This document shows positions 40,311-51,227 of a stretch of DNA of 64,000 nt, piece by piece (position 1 is the first letter of the stretch; each line of letters opens with the position of its first letter). Position numbers and translations under genes: made by a program. The stretch is from Elephas maximus indicus (taxonomy: Eukaryota; Chordata; Mammalia; Proboscidea; Elephantidae). The notes beneath the pieces are model-generated. The model did no database searches, was not told the origin of the DNA, and saw only the letters and a list, made by a program, of their open reading frames with translations. The stretch covers positions 75,531,135 through 75,595,134 of the forward strand of contig NC_064827.1 of NCBI RefSeq assembly GCF_024166365.1, in the 5' to 3' direction.

Positions 40311-41019
40311 AACCATATTGGGAGTGAATAAAAACATCTATCAAGTGTCTAACCCAGAGTTGAGGTCTAACTAGCTAAACTTAGCACATAGAATGGGACT
40401 GAGTGTTAAGGAGAGGGTCCAGATGAGTTTTTATTTCTTGTTCACATGGAAAGCATGGAAGGATGTGTTTTTCCAAGTCTGTTTGACTCAAACCTGCATA
40501 CTTCTTTGCTCCAGCAGCCTGTGAGGGAACCCTGATCTACTCTGATAATAAATACAGGAGCATTTAGAACTGGAAGCTAGCCAGCACACAGGAGTTAGAT
40601 GGGAAAAAAGGGTTTAATTGGTACGCAAATTGAGTGGTTGTTTGGCAATAGCTTGGACTGCATATTGGACTGGAGGCGTTTTCTTTCCTTATTCACTTAC
40701 TGTAACAACAACAACAACAAAAAACCATGTCACTCCTATTAGGGGTCCTTAGTACTCTGAAATTATTGTTTTCAAAGACAAATGGTGCCATTTCAAACTG
40801 CAAGACATCTACTAAGGCCCTGAATGAATAAGCCTCAGTGACAGTGGTGACAGCAGATCGTCCCAGATAGGTGGGATGAAGAGCTTGGAGGGTAAAGAAG
40901 TACTTGGGCTGAGTGAAAAGGGCCGGTCCTGGTGAAATCAGCTTACTCCAGCTGGGAGCCAAAGTCAGGTTGCACCTGTCTCTCTCTGAGAGTTCCATGG
41001 GATATTGAGGATACAATAT

Positions 41020-41145
41020 GTTGGTAGTGCTGGAACCTGGGTTCAAATCCAATTTGTCATTTCCTAGCTGGGTACTGTTGGGGAAGTCACTCAAAAACTC
41101 CCTGAGCCTCAGCTCACTCATCTGTAAAATGGACATAAATCCACA
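41020..41145 (+). repeat. MIR SINE relic
   Basis: tgggttcaaatccaatttgt, tttcctagctgggtactgtt, and cactcatctgtaaaatgg. Confidence 0.8.
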
Positions 41146-41604
41146 TCTCTCATATCTCAGGGTTCCCTCACAGGGTGCTAGAGCAAAGAAGTATGCAGGT
41201 TTGCAAATGAGAGATTTGGGAGGTTAATCTAAGATAAAATTATAAAGGTCAAGTGCACAATATGTGCTCCTTGTTATTATTACACACAATTAAGAACTTG
41301 CAGATCACAGCTCTTTTTTCCTAACACACCACCCATAAACAGTGAAAGACTAGAACGGAAAGTATATGCTCAGCCTCAAAAAGTCAAATGCAATGACAGA
41401 TGAAATAGGTTTCTCTGAATATCAACAGCTCTCTCGATCCTGGAGAGAACACAGAATCTGGAAAGGTAAGGGATCAAAGAACCATAAGCACAGGAGACCT
41501 TTGTTGTTCACTGAGGAAAATGTTTAAGAATTCTTCCCAATGGATAACCTTTCTACTGCATCTAAATATAGAAAGAATGAATACAGCAGAGTTGGAAGTC
41601 TTAC

Positions 41605-41607
41605 ATA

Positions 41608-41645
<38 letters not shown>
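41605..41645 (+). repeat. (CA)n microsatellite
   Basis: About 20 CA units with two TA interruptions near the left end. Confidence 0.95.
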
Positions 41646-41647
<2 letters not shown>

Positions 41648-41679
41648 TTAAGCACATACAATTTTACCTATTAAATATC

Positions 41680-42600
41680 CCTTGAATCTATTCCCTCCTC
41701 CCAGCCTGCAATGTCACTGCCCTAGTTAAAACCACTATCTATCATCTCTTGCCTGGACTTCTACAAAATCCTTTTAACTGATGTCTCTCTGCAATTTCCC
41801 AACCAAATCACTCAACTTGTGCAACAATTAAACTTGTATATCACCCTCACACTGCTCCTCATAAACCATTTTCACTGCTAGAATGTTGTTTCTAAAATGC
41901 AAATATGACCATGTCCCTCTCCCTACTCAAAACCTTTTAGTGCCTGACTCTTGGTTCACGCTAATAATCTTAAGGCATGGTCCCTGGGCACTAGCATGCT
42001 GAGGGATCTACTTGATGAGTCATAAGCAGATTCAATTCTTCAGTCTCATAAAGTTCTTCTTCTGCTGGCAAGTAAGAGCAAGTGGTATATAGGCTGGCTC
42101 CACAAACACTTTACCTAAGGAGCTCTAATCAAAGGCAGTTGAAGGCCACTCTTTAGAGGACTCATTCCCAAGTCAAGAATCTGCCTTATCTCTTGCTACT
42201 CCAGCACATATGTCCAATGCTCCAACCTTACTGAACGCCTTGTCATTCCTCAAAGGTTCATCTTCGGGCCTTTACGCAGTCTATTCTGCCTAAAGAAAAT
42301 AAAAATAGCTTGGTTCCCCACTCCTTCCCAACATAGGTAATGCCTCCTCCTCCTTCCAGACACAGTTCAAACTTTGCTTTCTCTAGGAATCCTCCTCTGA
42401 GTGTCTCCAGTCCTTAACCATTGCTCCAGCCAACAAAGACTTAGAAGCCCCTTTCCTCTGTATTCCCCGGGCATCCTGTGCTCTTACTGTACTGCGATGC
42501 ATGTTTCCACATGTGTCTTTCCCACTGGACTGATTTCACGGTGTTAGGGCCTGGCACAGAGTAGATACTCTGTGAATGCTTGTTGGATTGAATGGGGAAT
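41680..42600 (+). repeat. L2-type LINE, extended relic
   Basis: Text of the L2 3' region runs across this stretch: cttgcctggacttctac, ctaaaatgcaaatatgacc, agacacagttcaaactttgc and a tail ggcctggcacagagtagatac. A short anonymous segment (about 41960-42180) breaks it. Confidence 0.65.
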
Positions 42601-42957
42601 ACCCATAACTGAGTTCTCTTATGATTTCTGCCATGCTAAGTTATCTACATGCTAAAGTGATGACACTAAAAAAATTCTCTGGATGGCTCAGAACCGGAAT
42701 AAGGTTCACTGCCTGTGAAATCCTTATGAAGGATTGAGAGATCACAGAGCTTTTAAATCATTATCCTTTATATTTAAGATTTTCAAAGCACTTTCATACC
42801 CAGGGTCTAAAAGGATGCTTATAAGTAGTTAAGCAGGAATGAAAGTAAAGATGGCTCCCCCCAGCAGCAGAAAAGAGGATCAAAGTAAGCAGCTACAGGA
42901 GCATCTGCAGCCCTACACTTCCAGGATGGACCACAGAGAGTGAGTTCTACAACTTAC

Positions 42958-43013
42958 CTGGACTGGTCCTATGCTCTTGTTCCGGCCTCCAGGCATGCCA
43001 TCTTCTCTGATTG
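42958..43013 (-). CDS. NR6A1: NR6A1 coding exon, residues 129-147 (A box region)
   Basis: A small 56 nt exon, acceptor ttccag, donor GTAAGT. It completes Ala129 and encodes IREDGMPGGRNKSIGPVQ. The GGRNK string is the C-terminal extension shared with the NR5A family (GGRNKFGP in NR5A1), which reads the bases 5' of the AGGTCA half-site. Confidence 0.97.
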
Positions 43014-43559
43014 CTGGAAGGAAACATAAGACAGTCAGAAGCAAGCCCACAGGAATCTAGGCACAAAAGGGGGATTAATTTATTTTGCCAAAGACACAAG
43101 GTAGTAACTGGTGAAGCCAAGATTAAAACACAGGTCTTTCTAGAGGCAAAGCTTATACTCTATTGTTTCAGGCTACCTCACAGACCGCAGATAATTTTGG
43201 GCCCCCACGACATTGGGTATATATTATAAACACTATATACACTCAATGTACTCAACAAAGATGAGAGTGTTATTAGTTAGTCCTATATTTACCAATATTC
43301 CACCAAGATGATACATCTGAAGGCTTTGACAGATTTGAGGGGCAAAACAAAGAATATTTCTGTTTTTAAATAAAATCTTTTTATTCCCCGTCTGACTAAA
43401 TTTGAGTCTAATTTGTAGGACCAGGAGATCAGGTTTTTCTTCTATTAATCAGAATTTTGACATTACTGGTTCCTCCCTGAAGTTTAGTACCTTTACAGTT
43501 CAAATTCCCACTCCGGTGATTCTACAACAGAAGTAAGTTAGTGAGCATTTTCTAACTAT

Positions 43560-43735
43560 AAAAACCCAAACCAAACCGAACCTGTTGCCGTCGAGTTGAT
43601 TTCGACTCATAGCATCCCCATAGGACAAAGTAGAACTGCCCCATAGAGTTTCCAAGGAGCAGTTAGTGGCTTCGACTACTGACCTTTTGATTAGCAGCCG
43701 AACTCTTAACCACTGTGCCAGTGTGGCTCCAGCTA
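43560..43735 (-). mobile_element. tRNA-derived SINE with RTE-type tail
   Basis: Read on the minus strand: head ggagccacactggcacagtgg, B-box region, gcagttctactttgtcctat-like body, then the tail with cgaaatcaactcgacgg and a ggtttgg run. Confidence 0.85.
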
Positions 43736-43754
43736 TAAAAAGTACCCTTTATAT

Positions 43755-43926
43755 AGCATGCTGGTGGTGTAGTGGTTAAGTGCTGTGGCTGCTAACCAAA
43801 GGGTCGGCAGTTCAAATCTGCCAGGTGCTCCTTGGAAGCTCTATGGGGCAGTTCTACTCTGTCCTTTAGGGTCGCTATGAGTCAGAATTGACTCGACGGC
43901 ACTGGGTTTGGTTTGGTTTTTTTGAT
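43755..43926 (+). mobile_element. tRNA-derived SINE with RTE-type tail, opposite orientation to its neighbour
   Basis: Head gctggtggtgtagtggttaag, B box ggcagttcaaatctgcc, body cagttctactctgtcc, tail gggtcgctatgagtcagaat then gggtttggtttgg. Confidence 0.9.
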
Positions 43927-44684
43927 TTTATATAGTACCAGCCACACTGAGAAAAACAACTACTAATATTAGGACCACCACTGTTTGTGGAGCACATAAT
44001 ATAGGGTCACAGAGAAGGGGCTCCTGATTTACAGTTACAGGAGGACTCTGGTGTCAGGAAAAGCTCAATGGAAAAGGCAACTTCTGAATTGAGTCTTAAA
44101 GGACAAATAGGAATCAGACAGGCAGAAAAAGGGTGCACCAGGTTGAGTGACAATGTACAGAAAAGTTTCAAGTTGAAAAACAAGCAAGGAGTGTTCTGGG
44201 AACTCCCAAGTGGTTAAATCTGGTTAAAGTAATGCAATATGTAGGGGAAGAGTAACAAGAGAAGAGGTTGGAGAGACTAGCTAGGGCTAGATCATAGGTA
44301 GCCTTGAATGCCAGGCTAAGGGTACAGACTTTAGCTGGGGGGCCTGAAGACAAGATGGAATGCAGGTGAGGAATGTGGCCAGGTTGGTATTTTTGAAAAA
44401 TCTCTGTGATGGCCACTGTAGACGGTGGTCTGGAGGGTGTATTGTTAACAATGACAGCGGATAAGTTACTGGCGTTATGTAAGATCAAGCTTTGCTATAA
44501 CAGACCTGTCTCAAAAAAATTAACATGAGGAATCTAGAAAGTCCTTTAGGGCAGGGTTGGTTGGCTCAAAAGGTGAATGTCCCAAGAAGTATAACAATCG
44601 GTTCCTGTGGTAACTGAAAGGCTGACAGAAGGTTCATTTTCCTTCAAGTAGACATCATTCTTGCTATCCTAAGATTACACAGAT

Positions 44685-44890
44685 CAGAATTATACAAGCT
44701 GGGTCAAAATCCTGTCTCTGCCTGGTTTCTACAGTTATTAAGAGATTTTTTAATCCCTCTGAACCTCGGTTTACTGAAGAGTAAAGAGGATACTAATATC
44801 TACCTTATGCGGTGTTGTGAGGATTACATACAATAATACAGATAAAGCACAAAGCAGACAGCCTGACATATTAACTAGGAGCTCAGCAAC
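44685..44890 (+). repeat. MIR SINE relic
   Basis: The series gggtcaaaatcctgtctctg, cctctgaacctcggtttact, gtgttgtgaggattacatac and a tail aggagctcagcaac. Confidence 0.75.
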
Positions 44891-45459
44891 TAATACTTCC
44901 CCCTCTCCCCACACTGGAGTTATAAAACCAAGGTTCCATTCTCAACTTGCTAGGTTCTCATTATCTTCATCTGTGAAATGGTGGCAACATGGTCAGCTTT
45001 ATAAGGTTCCTTCAAGACTTGTGAATTTGGAGTGAGAAGCATGCAAAGCCTATGTTAAGGCTAGATTCATGCTGGCTGCTGTCTGAGAGCTCTCATTCAG
45101 CTTAATTCCAAGTTCTAAAAATCCCTAAAATTCCTTTTCTGCTATTCCAGGGTCAATGACAATTTCTGACACTGCTATTTCCATTACTGACAGCTCACAT
45201 GCCTTTGCCTCAGCTCACAGGTACAGAATAGAAATCCGTCACAGGCAGATATAACACTGAATATATTCCAGCTAATATCTGACTCTCACGGCACTGGGTA
45301 TCTGACTCTCACTGTCTGGGAGGTGAGGAGGGAACTCAACACGTTTTCCTTTTTTATTTAAAGGGCCACAGATCTCAAAGATTTACATCTTGCCAATTTC
45401 TTGTTCTGAAATTTAAAAGCTTGAGTTCTTCCCTCAATTCTACCTTGAGAAAGGAAAGT

Positions 45460-45640
45460 CACATATTATGGACATCTACTATGTGTTAGGTACTATCTTG
45501 GGTAAAATAAACTCATGAGGAAAGTATTAGTATTGCTCTCACTGAACAGATGAATCTAAGACTCAGAGAAATGAAGTACTTTGCTTGAGGTGACAGAAAC
45601 TAGACAGCAGAATCAGGGTTGGAACCCTGGCTATCAAGAC
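45460..45640 (-). repeat. MIR SINE relic, antisense
   Basis: acatctactatgtgttaggtac, gaacagatgaatctaagactc, and gttggaaccctggctatc. Confidence 0.7.
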
Positions 45641-45979
45641 TCCAAGACCTGCCTTCTTTCCACTACTGCTATTTTCCAAAGTATGCATGCATCCCATTGG
45701 AGAAAAAGAAGATAATCTTAAGCAGTACACAGATAACTCTTACTCATTTATTTACTGATTTTCCATTCACTGAGGTAGTAAAAAAATTCCCTTTGAAAAT
45801 TAACTTTGATTTTTTAAAAAAGGTTATTTAAAAAAGAATACAAAATAAACAATTGTACTGGTTTAGTCAGAGATGGTAAAACATGTCAAGTTGGCATGAC
45901 ACTGCCTGAAGTGTGGGAAACAATACAATTTGTCATAGTGCCTCAGTTACAACAAAATTTGGATATTTTAAAGCTTGTA

Positions 45980-46150
45980 ATATACTCACATGTTACCTCA
46001 TTTGATACTTACAATCTTAAAAGGTGTACATCATATGCATTTGAGAGATGAGGACACTGAAACTCAGAGAGGTAAAGAAATTTGCTCAAGCTCACTTAGG
46101 GAAGAACTAATAGAACTGGGATTTCAATTTAGCTCTTCTGATTCTAAAGA
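45980..46150 (-). repeat. MIR SINE relic, antisense
   Basis: gttacctcatttgatactta, gaggacactgaaactcagag, and ctgggatttcaatttagc. Confidence 0.7.
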
Positions 46151-46271
46151 TGTTTCCAAAGTTATTTAGCTCAGCTCCTTTCTTCCCCATTCCCTTCAGT
46201 GTGGTTATGTGATTCATTTGTAATACCAGTTAGATCCATTTGTCAGTTTGCATTCCATCTTTCCCCCATCC

Positions 46272-46400
46272 TAATTTTTAAAAAATTTACATAGAGTAAA
46301 ATTTCCTTTTTTTGTGGTGTATAGTTCTATGGGTTCTGACAAATGCATAGAACTGAGTGTCCACCACAGTTCCATACAGAACAATTCCATCACCCCTCAA
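46272..46400. repeat. L1-type LINE fragment
   Basis: tgtatagttctatgggttct, gacaaatgcatagaactg and caattccatcacccctcaa are typical of an old L1 3' region. Confidence 0.6.
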
Positions 46401-47579
46401 ATTTCATGGCAGCTGCAATTTTAATCCTGCTCTCTCAGCACCAACCAGGAGATGGCAGGGTTTCTCTCTGAGAGAGGCTGCCTTCAACAAGCAAGGCAGC
46501 CTACCAGCTCTGCATGCAAACAAGCCTAGCAGGCAAGCTCCCTATCGCTATACCCCCCATGTGTCATCTTCTCCTGATTATATGGTTAGAGGGCTTATAA
46601 GGTTAAGTTTCTTATTCCCTAAAATAGGTAAGGTCGGCTGGAAGCCTCAGAACGTCTTCTTTTAATTGAATAAGCAGGATGATTCATCAAAGTAGTCAAG
46701 AAGGCCACCCACAAATATGCTTTGATAAGATACTCATTGTGAGGCACAAAAGGAAAAGAGAAAACTAGGGATCAAAATCAAATCAGGATGAGGGTAGGCA
46801 GGTGACAACGGACTCTCTCTTCAAAACAATGCTTGTTTGGTAGTGGTGGCTTGGAAGGATTTCTGTAAGAGGAAACTGATAGTGGGGGAGGGAAAGGATT
46901 TCCAGGTAGAGGAAAGAACCCGAGCAAAGGCAGGGTAATGCAAGGCATGTTTGAAGCACAGTAAGTAGGGCCTGGGCAGAAGATGAGGTTATAAAGAAAA
47001 GCAGGGATCAGACTAGGTAATACTTTAAACGCCCTAATATGGTATTTATCATCCAGTAAACACAAAACATTCCAACATCCAATTAACTACGTTATATGGC
47101 CTACATGCAAAACAGTACATTGCTTATGTAGTTAGGTATAAGCTCTGACTGATCAATAACAAATTATAATACTGATTAACTGTCAACATAACTACCACTT
47201 AACTAATTATTGGTAAGTCATTTTACTTCCCCAAGCCTCATCTGTAAACTGGGAGTTAATAATTCATAACACGGTTGTTCAGGCTATTCAGTGGGATAAT
47301 GCATGGAAAGTACATAACAGTTTCTGGTAGATGTAAGAGCTCAAAGAAATATTAGTATTATATAAAATAATAAACCACCTAAGTTTATCTAAATGTGCTT
47401 CTGCTTATCTTCGTAATGGGCAAGTTTCCAAAAGATGCTTCTTATCCCACCATATACCCACTCACAATAAAACCAATCTGGAGTACATTTTGATGTCTGC
47501 ATTCATTAAGGCTACAAAATCAGTCTGTCTAAATAGTTCACTAAATCTAACTCCCACACTTACCCCTGAACACTACTAC

Positions 47580-47765
47580 TATGAACCCCTAATACCTTGC
47601 TGAGTATTTTATATGTATTATATTTAATGCTCTAGAAAATTCTGAAAAGTAAGTATTATTATACCCATCTTAAAGGTAAGGTAATTGAGTATTAGAGACA
47701 TAAAGCAAACTGTCCAAGGTCACAGACCTAGTCTGTCTACCGCTGCAGCCTCTATTCTTTCTACT
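47580..47765 (-). repeat. MIR SINE relic, antisense
   Basis: attattatacccatcttaaag and actgtccaaggtcacagac are the reversed MIR core; CCAAGGTCA at 47714-47722 is an NR5A-type half-site. Confidence 0.7.
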
Positions 47766-48002
47766 GAACTACACTGTTCTATTCCCCACCTCTCATAAGA
47801 AAGACCCTAGGGTTCTGCCACTGACCCTCCCTCTCTTCTGTATCTAAACTCTCTCTGTAGGTGATTTCTACCCACTCACAAAACTCTACTGTCTCTATGC
47901 CAACAGATCCACAAACCTCTACCTGCAGGCAGAACTTTTCATCTCAGTTTCAATTCCATATATCCAACGTCTTTGTTGGGCGTTTCTTTGTGTACCCCTC
48001 CA

Positions 48003-48164
48003 AAATCAAACCAAACGCATTGGTGTCAACTGCAACTCATAGTGGCCCTACAGGACAGAGCAGAACTGCCCTATAGGGTTTCCAGGGAGCAGCTCGTGGA
48101 TCGAACTTGCCGACCTTTTGGTTAGCAGCTGAGCTTTTAACCACTGTGCCACCAAGGCTCTTGT
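48003..48164 (-). mobile_element. tRNA-derived SINE with RTE-type tail (first of three)
   Basis: Minus-strand head agagccttggtggcacagtgg, B box, body gcagttctgctctgtcctgt; tail with the gttgcagttgacacc stretch. Confidence 0.85.
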
Positions 48165-48167
48165 GTC

Positions 48168-48320
48168 CCCCTTGCCACTGCCACCAAGTCGATTCTGACT
48201 CAAAGAAACCATATAAGACAGAGTAGAACTGCCCCATAGGGTTTTCAAGAAACAAATTTGATCTGCTGACGTTCTGGTTAGCAGCTGTAGCTCTTAACCA
48301 CTACGTTACCAGGGCTTGCT
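48168..48320 (-). mobile_element. tRNA-derived SINE with RTE-type tail (second of three)
   Basis: Starts on the minus strand at gcaagccctggtaacgtagtg and ends in the gagtcagaatcgacttggtgg tail. Directly abuts the previous copy. Confidence 0.83.
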
Positions 48321-48327
48321 ACCTGTG

Positions 48328-48416
48328 TCCCCCAACCCAGTGCCATCGAGTCGATTCCAGCTCATAGCGACCCTATAAGACATAGTAGAACTGCCCCATA
48401 GAGCTTCCAAGGTACC
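48328..48416 (-). mobile_element. tRNA-derived SINE, tail half only (third of three)
   Basis: Only the body and tail remain (cagttctactatgtcttata, ggtcgctatgagctggaatc); the tRNA-like head is missing. Confidence 0.8.
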
Positions 48417-48989
48417 TCAAAATCAGAACTGTCAAGGCCAACACTTTGCCCCACTCAACTTGTTAACCCAACTTTTTTCCTAGTAGTGTCCTTACTATTA
48501 GTACAAATCCTCAGGTTTGCCTTCTGGTGCTGTTCCATACCCAGTCATCAATGCTTATCAACTGAGCTTCCTCCACCATCTCCCTACTTGAGCAATTCTT
48601 TTCCCGCCCCGCCTTCAGAGCCTTCATACCTTCCTTTTGGACTCTTCTAAAAGGTTTCTGCTTTCCTGCTTTCCTGACCCCAATCCATTCTTCAAAGCTG
48701 TCCTCCAGATTAAACTTCTTAAAATATTGGTTTATTCATGTCATCTCAGGCTAATGGCTCTCAAAAAACTCCCCAGGAAGTCCCAAACCTCTCACTAACC
48801 TGGACACAGACTTTTGGGCTGCCTAGCCTCTGAATATTCAATGATTCCAGCAAACAAAATGATGTCACATTTAAGGGATCTCCTGCCTCACCATCCAAAA
48901 TTCATACTTCCTATCATTATTCCATCAAAGAATTGTGGAGCTTATTAATCTCAGTCAGGACCTGACTGTTAACTGTGGTCTTTCCACAT

Positions 48990-49155
48990 GGGGCCTGTGA
49001 TTCATTCTCACAAAATTCTTAACATCTTACCAGTCTTTCTGCCTAGAATGGGAATTCCCCGTAGGCAGGGACTGTGCCAGATTCATTTTTAGGTTACCAG
49101 TACCCAGTATAAGGCCTGGCACATAACATGGGCTTGAAAAATAAATAAATCCAAG
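48990..49155 (+). repeat. L2-type LINE 3' end
   Basis: cttaccagtctttctgcctag, gaattccccgtaggcaggg and ataaggcctggcacataac. It ends 75 bases before the DBD exon. Confidence 0.7.
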
Positions 49156-49230
49156 GCTTAGTGAAAAACTGACACTAAAGGTAAAGTGATGGGCGAAGGG
49201 CAGACAGCGAGGGTCACCAGCACCACTCAC

Positions 49231-49461
49231 CCTTCCGGTTCATCCCCATCTGGAGGCATTTGAGCAGGCGGCAGTATTGGCACCTGTTCCTCTGCTTCCG
49301 AGACATGACACAGTTCTTGTCACGACTGCATCGATACACCCGCTTGTTGCAAATGCTCCGCTTGAAAAACCCTTTGCAGCCCTCACAGGAGATGATCCCA
49401 TAGTGCAAGCCTGTGGCGCGGTCCCCACAAATGAGACAGGTTCGTTGTTCAGCCCGATCAT
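49231..49461 (-). CDS. NR6A1: NR6A1 DNA-binding domain exon, both zinc fingers
   Basis: 231 nt, acceptor ctgttccag, donor GTGAGT. It completes Asp52 and encodes DRAEQRT, then the first finger (Cys60, 63, 77, 80; P box CEGCKG) and the second (Cys96, 102, 112, 115), ending [11 protein letters not shown] and the first base of Ala129. The strings [10 protein letters not shown] and [17 protein letters not shown] are GCNF-specific. Both fingers lie in one exon, unlike NR5A1 nearby. The preceding exon, with the N-terminus, is outside the window. Confidence 0.98.
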
Positions 49462-49964
49462 CTGGAACAGAAACTGAACATGTTCAAGTTAGAACTCAGT
49501 AGAAATAACAGCTTTAAACCTCTGGTTCTGAAACAAGCAATCCTGCTCTGGCTAGATCAAGGACACCACCCTCTGCACGCTCACTGGCAAACTTGGGGCG
49601 TCTTTGGAGCCTTTATCTCAGGAAGAGACTCCTGCATCCAACTGCCCACCAGCTGGCCATTCCACTAGGATAACCCAGAGATACCACAAACATAGCCAAT
49701 GTAAAAATAGAACTCATGTGCCTCTCTGCGGGTTTCATCATAATTGGACCAATATCCAAGTGAGAAACCTGGGAGGTATCTTTGACTTGTCCCTCTTCCT
49801 TATCTTCCTCATCCACAGCACATCAATTCTACCCTATAGGAAAGTGGTAAGGATTGCTGACAATGTATATAAGAGCCCAGCACATGGTATACACCTAATA
49901 AATGACTGTTGCAAGTGTTAACAAGTACAGAGGTTTTAACCGTGCTCAGCTAAGCCAGACAGCC

Positions 49965-50170
49965 ATCCATCCAACAGATGTTTTTTGAGCAATTATTCCA
50001 TTCCAGGCACTGTTCTAAAGTGTGGATAGAGGAGTGAACAAAAAGGCCCTGGTGAAGCTTACATTCTAGTAGAATATCTACTCTGTGTCCAGGCCCTGCG
50101 CTAGGTACTTAGAAATAATTCAGGCATGACCCCCATAGTTAAGGGGCTCACTGATTAGCAACACACAAGT
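49965..50170 (+). repeat. Ancient interspersed repeat (L2-like)
   Basis: catccatccaacagatgttt, ccaggcactgttctaaag and agcttacattctagtag are text shared by many old mammalian repeats; the family name is uncertain. Confidence 0.5.
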
Positions 50171-50399
50171 TAGTTAAGGAGGGAATTCAGGATGCATATA
50201 GCTCTCCATTTCTTCTTTCCTCAAATTCCACTTGCTCAGGACCAAGCAACTACCAAAGAACAGGCATGTGACAAAAAAGCACCCTGGTGAGAACACTGTG
50301 GCGTCAGACCAAGGAATCTCCAGGGAAGATTTTGACCAGAGGCCAAAGCAGGAAATCAGAGATTTGAACCTCACTCCTGAGTATGAAGCAAGGTCTAAT

Positions 50400-50635
50400 G
50401 ACTGAGAACATAGCCCTCAAAACTAGAGAGATCATAATCTGAACCCCAGCTCTGCTACTTACCAGCTGGGTGAATTGGGAAAATTGAATTTCTTTACCTC
50501 TCTGAGTCTAGTTTCTCTCATCTGTAAAATAGGGATTATATGATACCTATATTTTTTATAACTCATGGATAAAGTACTCAGCACAGTGCTGGGGTTACAG
50601 TAGACAGCAAATAAATGTTAGCTATTAATTTTCAT
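50400..50635 (+). repeat. MIR SINE relic, near full length
   Basis: gaaccccagctctgctactt, ttacctctctgagtctag, catctgtaaaatagggatta and gcagcaaataaatgttagc. Confidence 0.85.
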
Positions 50636-50784
50636 TGTTATTATCCTAGCAGGTGTACACTTAATATGACGACAGTCTTAAAAGCATTTGAAGGCAATGT
50701 GAAAGGAGGGGCGTGGCAGTGTATATAGGAGGGATGTTGAAAAGGAAAGAAGCTAGCATTTATGGAACCCTTGTTATATGCCAA

Positions 50785-50995
50785 GGAGTCCTGGTGGTGC
50801 AGTGGTTAAAGCGCTCGTTTGGCAACCAAAAGGTTAGTGGTTCAAACCCACAAGCTGTTCTGCGGGAGAAAGTTATGACAATCTCCTTGTGAAAATCTTA
50901 CAGCCCTGGAAATCCTATGGGGCAGTTCTACTCTATCTTACAGGGTCTCTATGAGTCAGAATCAACTTGACAGCAATGTTTTTTTTTTTTTTTTT
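50785..50995 (+). mobile_element. tRNA-derived SINE with extended body
   Basis: Head gagtcctggtggtgcagtgg, then an extra internal stretch (gagaaagttatgacaatctcc) before cagttctactctatcttac and a T-rich end. ttatatgcca and ttatatgtca on the two sides look like a diverged target duplication. Confidence 0.85.
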
Positions 50996-51004
50996 GGTCA
51001 TTAT

Positions 51005-51205
51005 ATGTCAGGTGCAAATGGTTAATGCACTTGGCTGCTAACCAGAAAACTGGTGGTTTACATCCACCCAGAGGCACCTTGGAAGAAAGGCCTGGCCATC
51101 TACTTCTGAAAAATAAGCCATTGCGCATCTAATGGAGCATAGTTCTACTCTCACACATATAAGGTCACCATGAGTCAAAATCAATTTGATAGCTTTTTTT
51201 TTTTA
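51005..51205 (+). mobile_element. AfroSINE-type SINE
   Basis: gtgcaaatggttaatgcact, ccttggaagaaaggcctgg and ggtcaccatgagtcaaaatc. It lies right after the previous SINE with its 5' end missing. Confidence 0.85.
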
Positions 51206-51227
51206 ACTATATGATTTCCATTTGTAA

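Larger units (their letters stand above)
15105..49461 (-). other. NR6A1: NR6A1 gene (germ cell nuclear factor), 3' part: eight exons
   Basis: NR6A1 (GCNF, RTR) is an orphan nuclear receptor. It represses pluripotency genes such as Oct4 during early differentiation and acts in germ cells, binding DR0 and extended half-sites. Eight exons on the minus strand join without a frame break, with compatible phases at all junctions. They give residues 52 (split) to 480, ending HSCKTSVGKE and a stop at 20180-20182, the length of the human protein. The missing 51 residues and the promoter are beyond 64000. All seven donors are GT and acceptors AG. Differences from human as I recall it are few (for example MGMPMPPHY for MGMSVPPHY, HQLVSAED for HQLLSAED, LLPPQARS for LLPQQARS), so the gene is under strong constraint. 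Confidence 0.97.

Noticed and set aside
43755..43830. tRNA gene candidates at SINE heads
   Set aside because: The A- and B-box-like words belong to SINE heads with a LINE-type tail. They do not fold into a full cloverleaf, and the same head recurs in many copies.
45276..45320. Direct repeat of tatctgactctcac
   Set aside because: A single 14-base duplication; too short to interpret.
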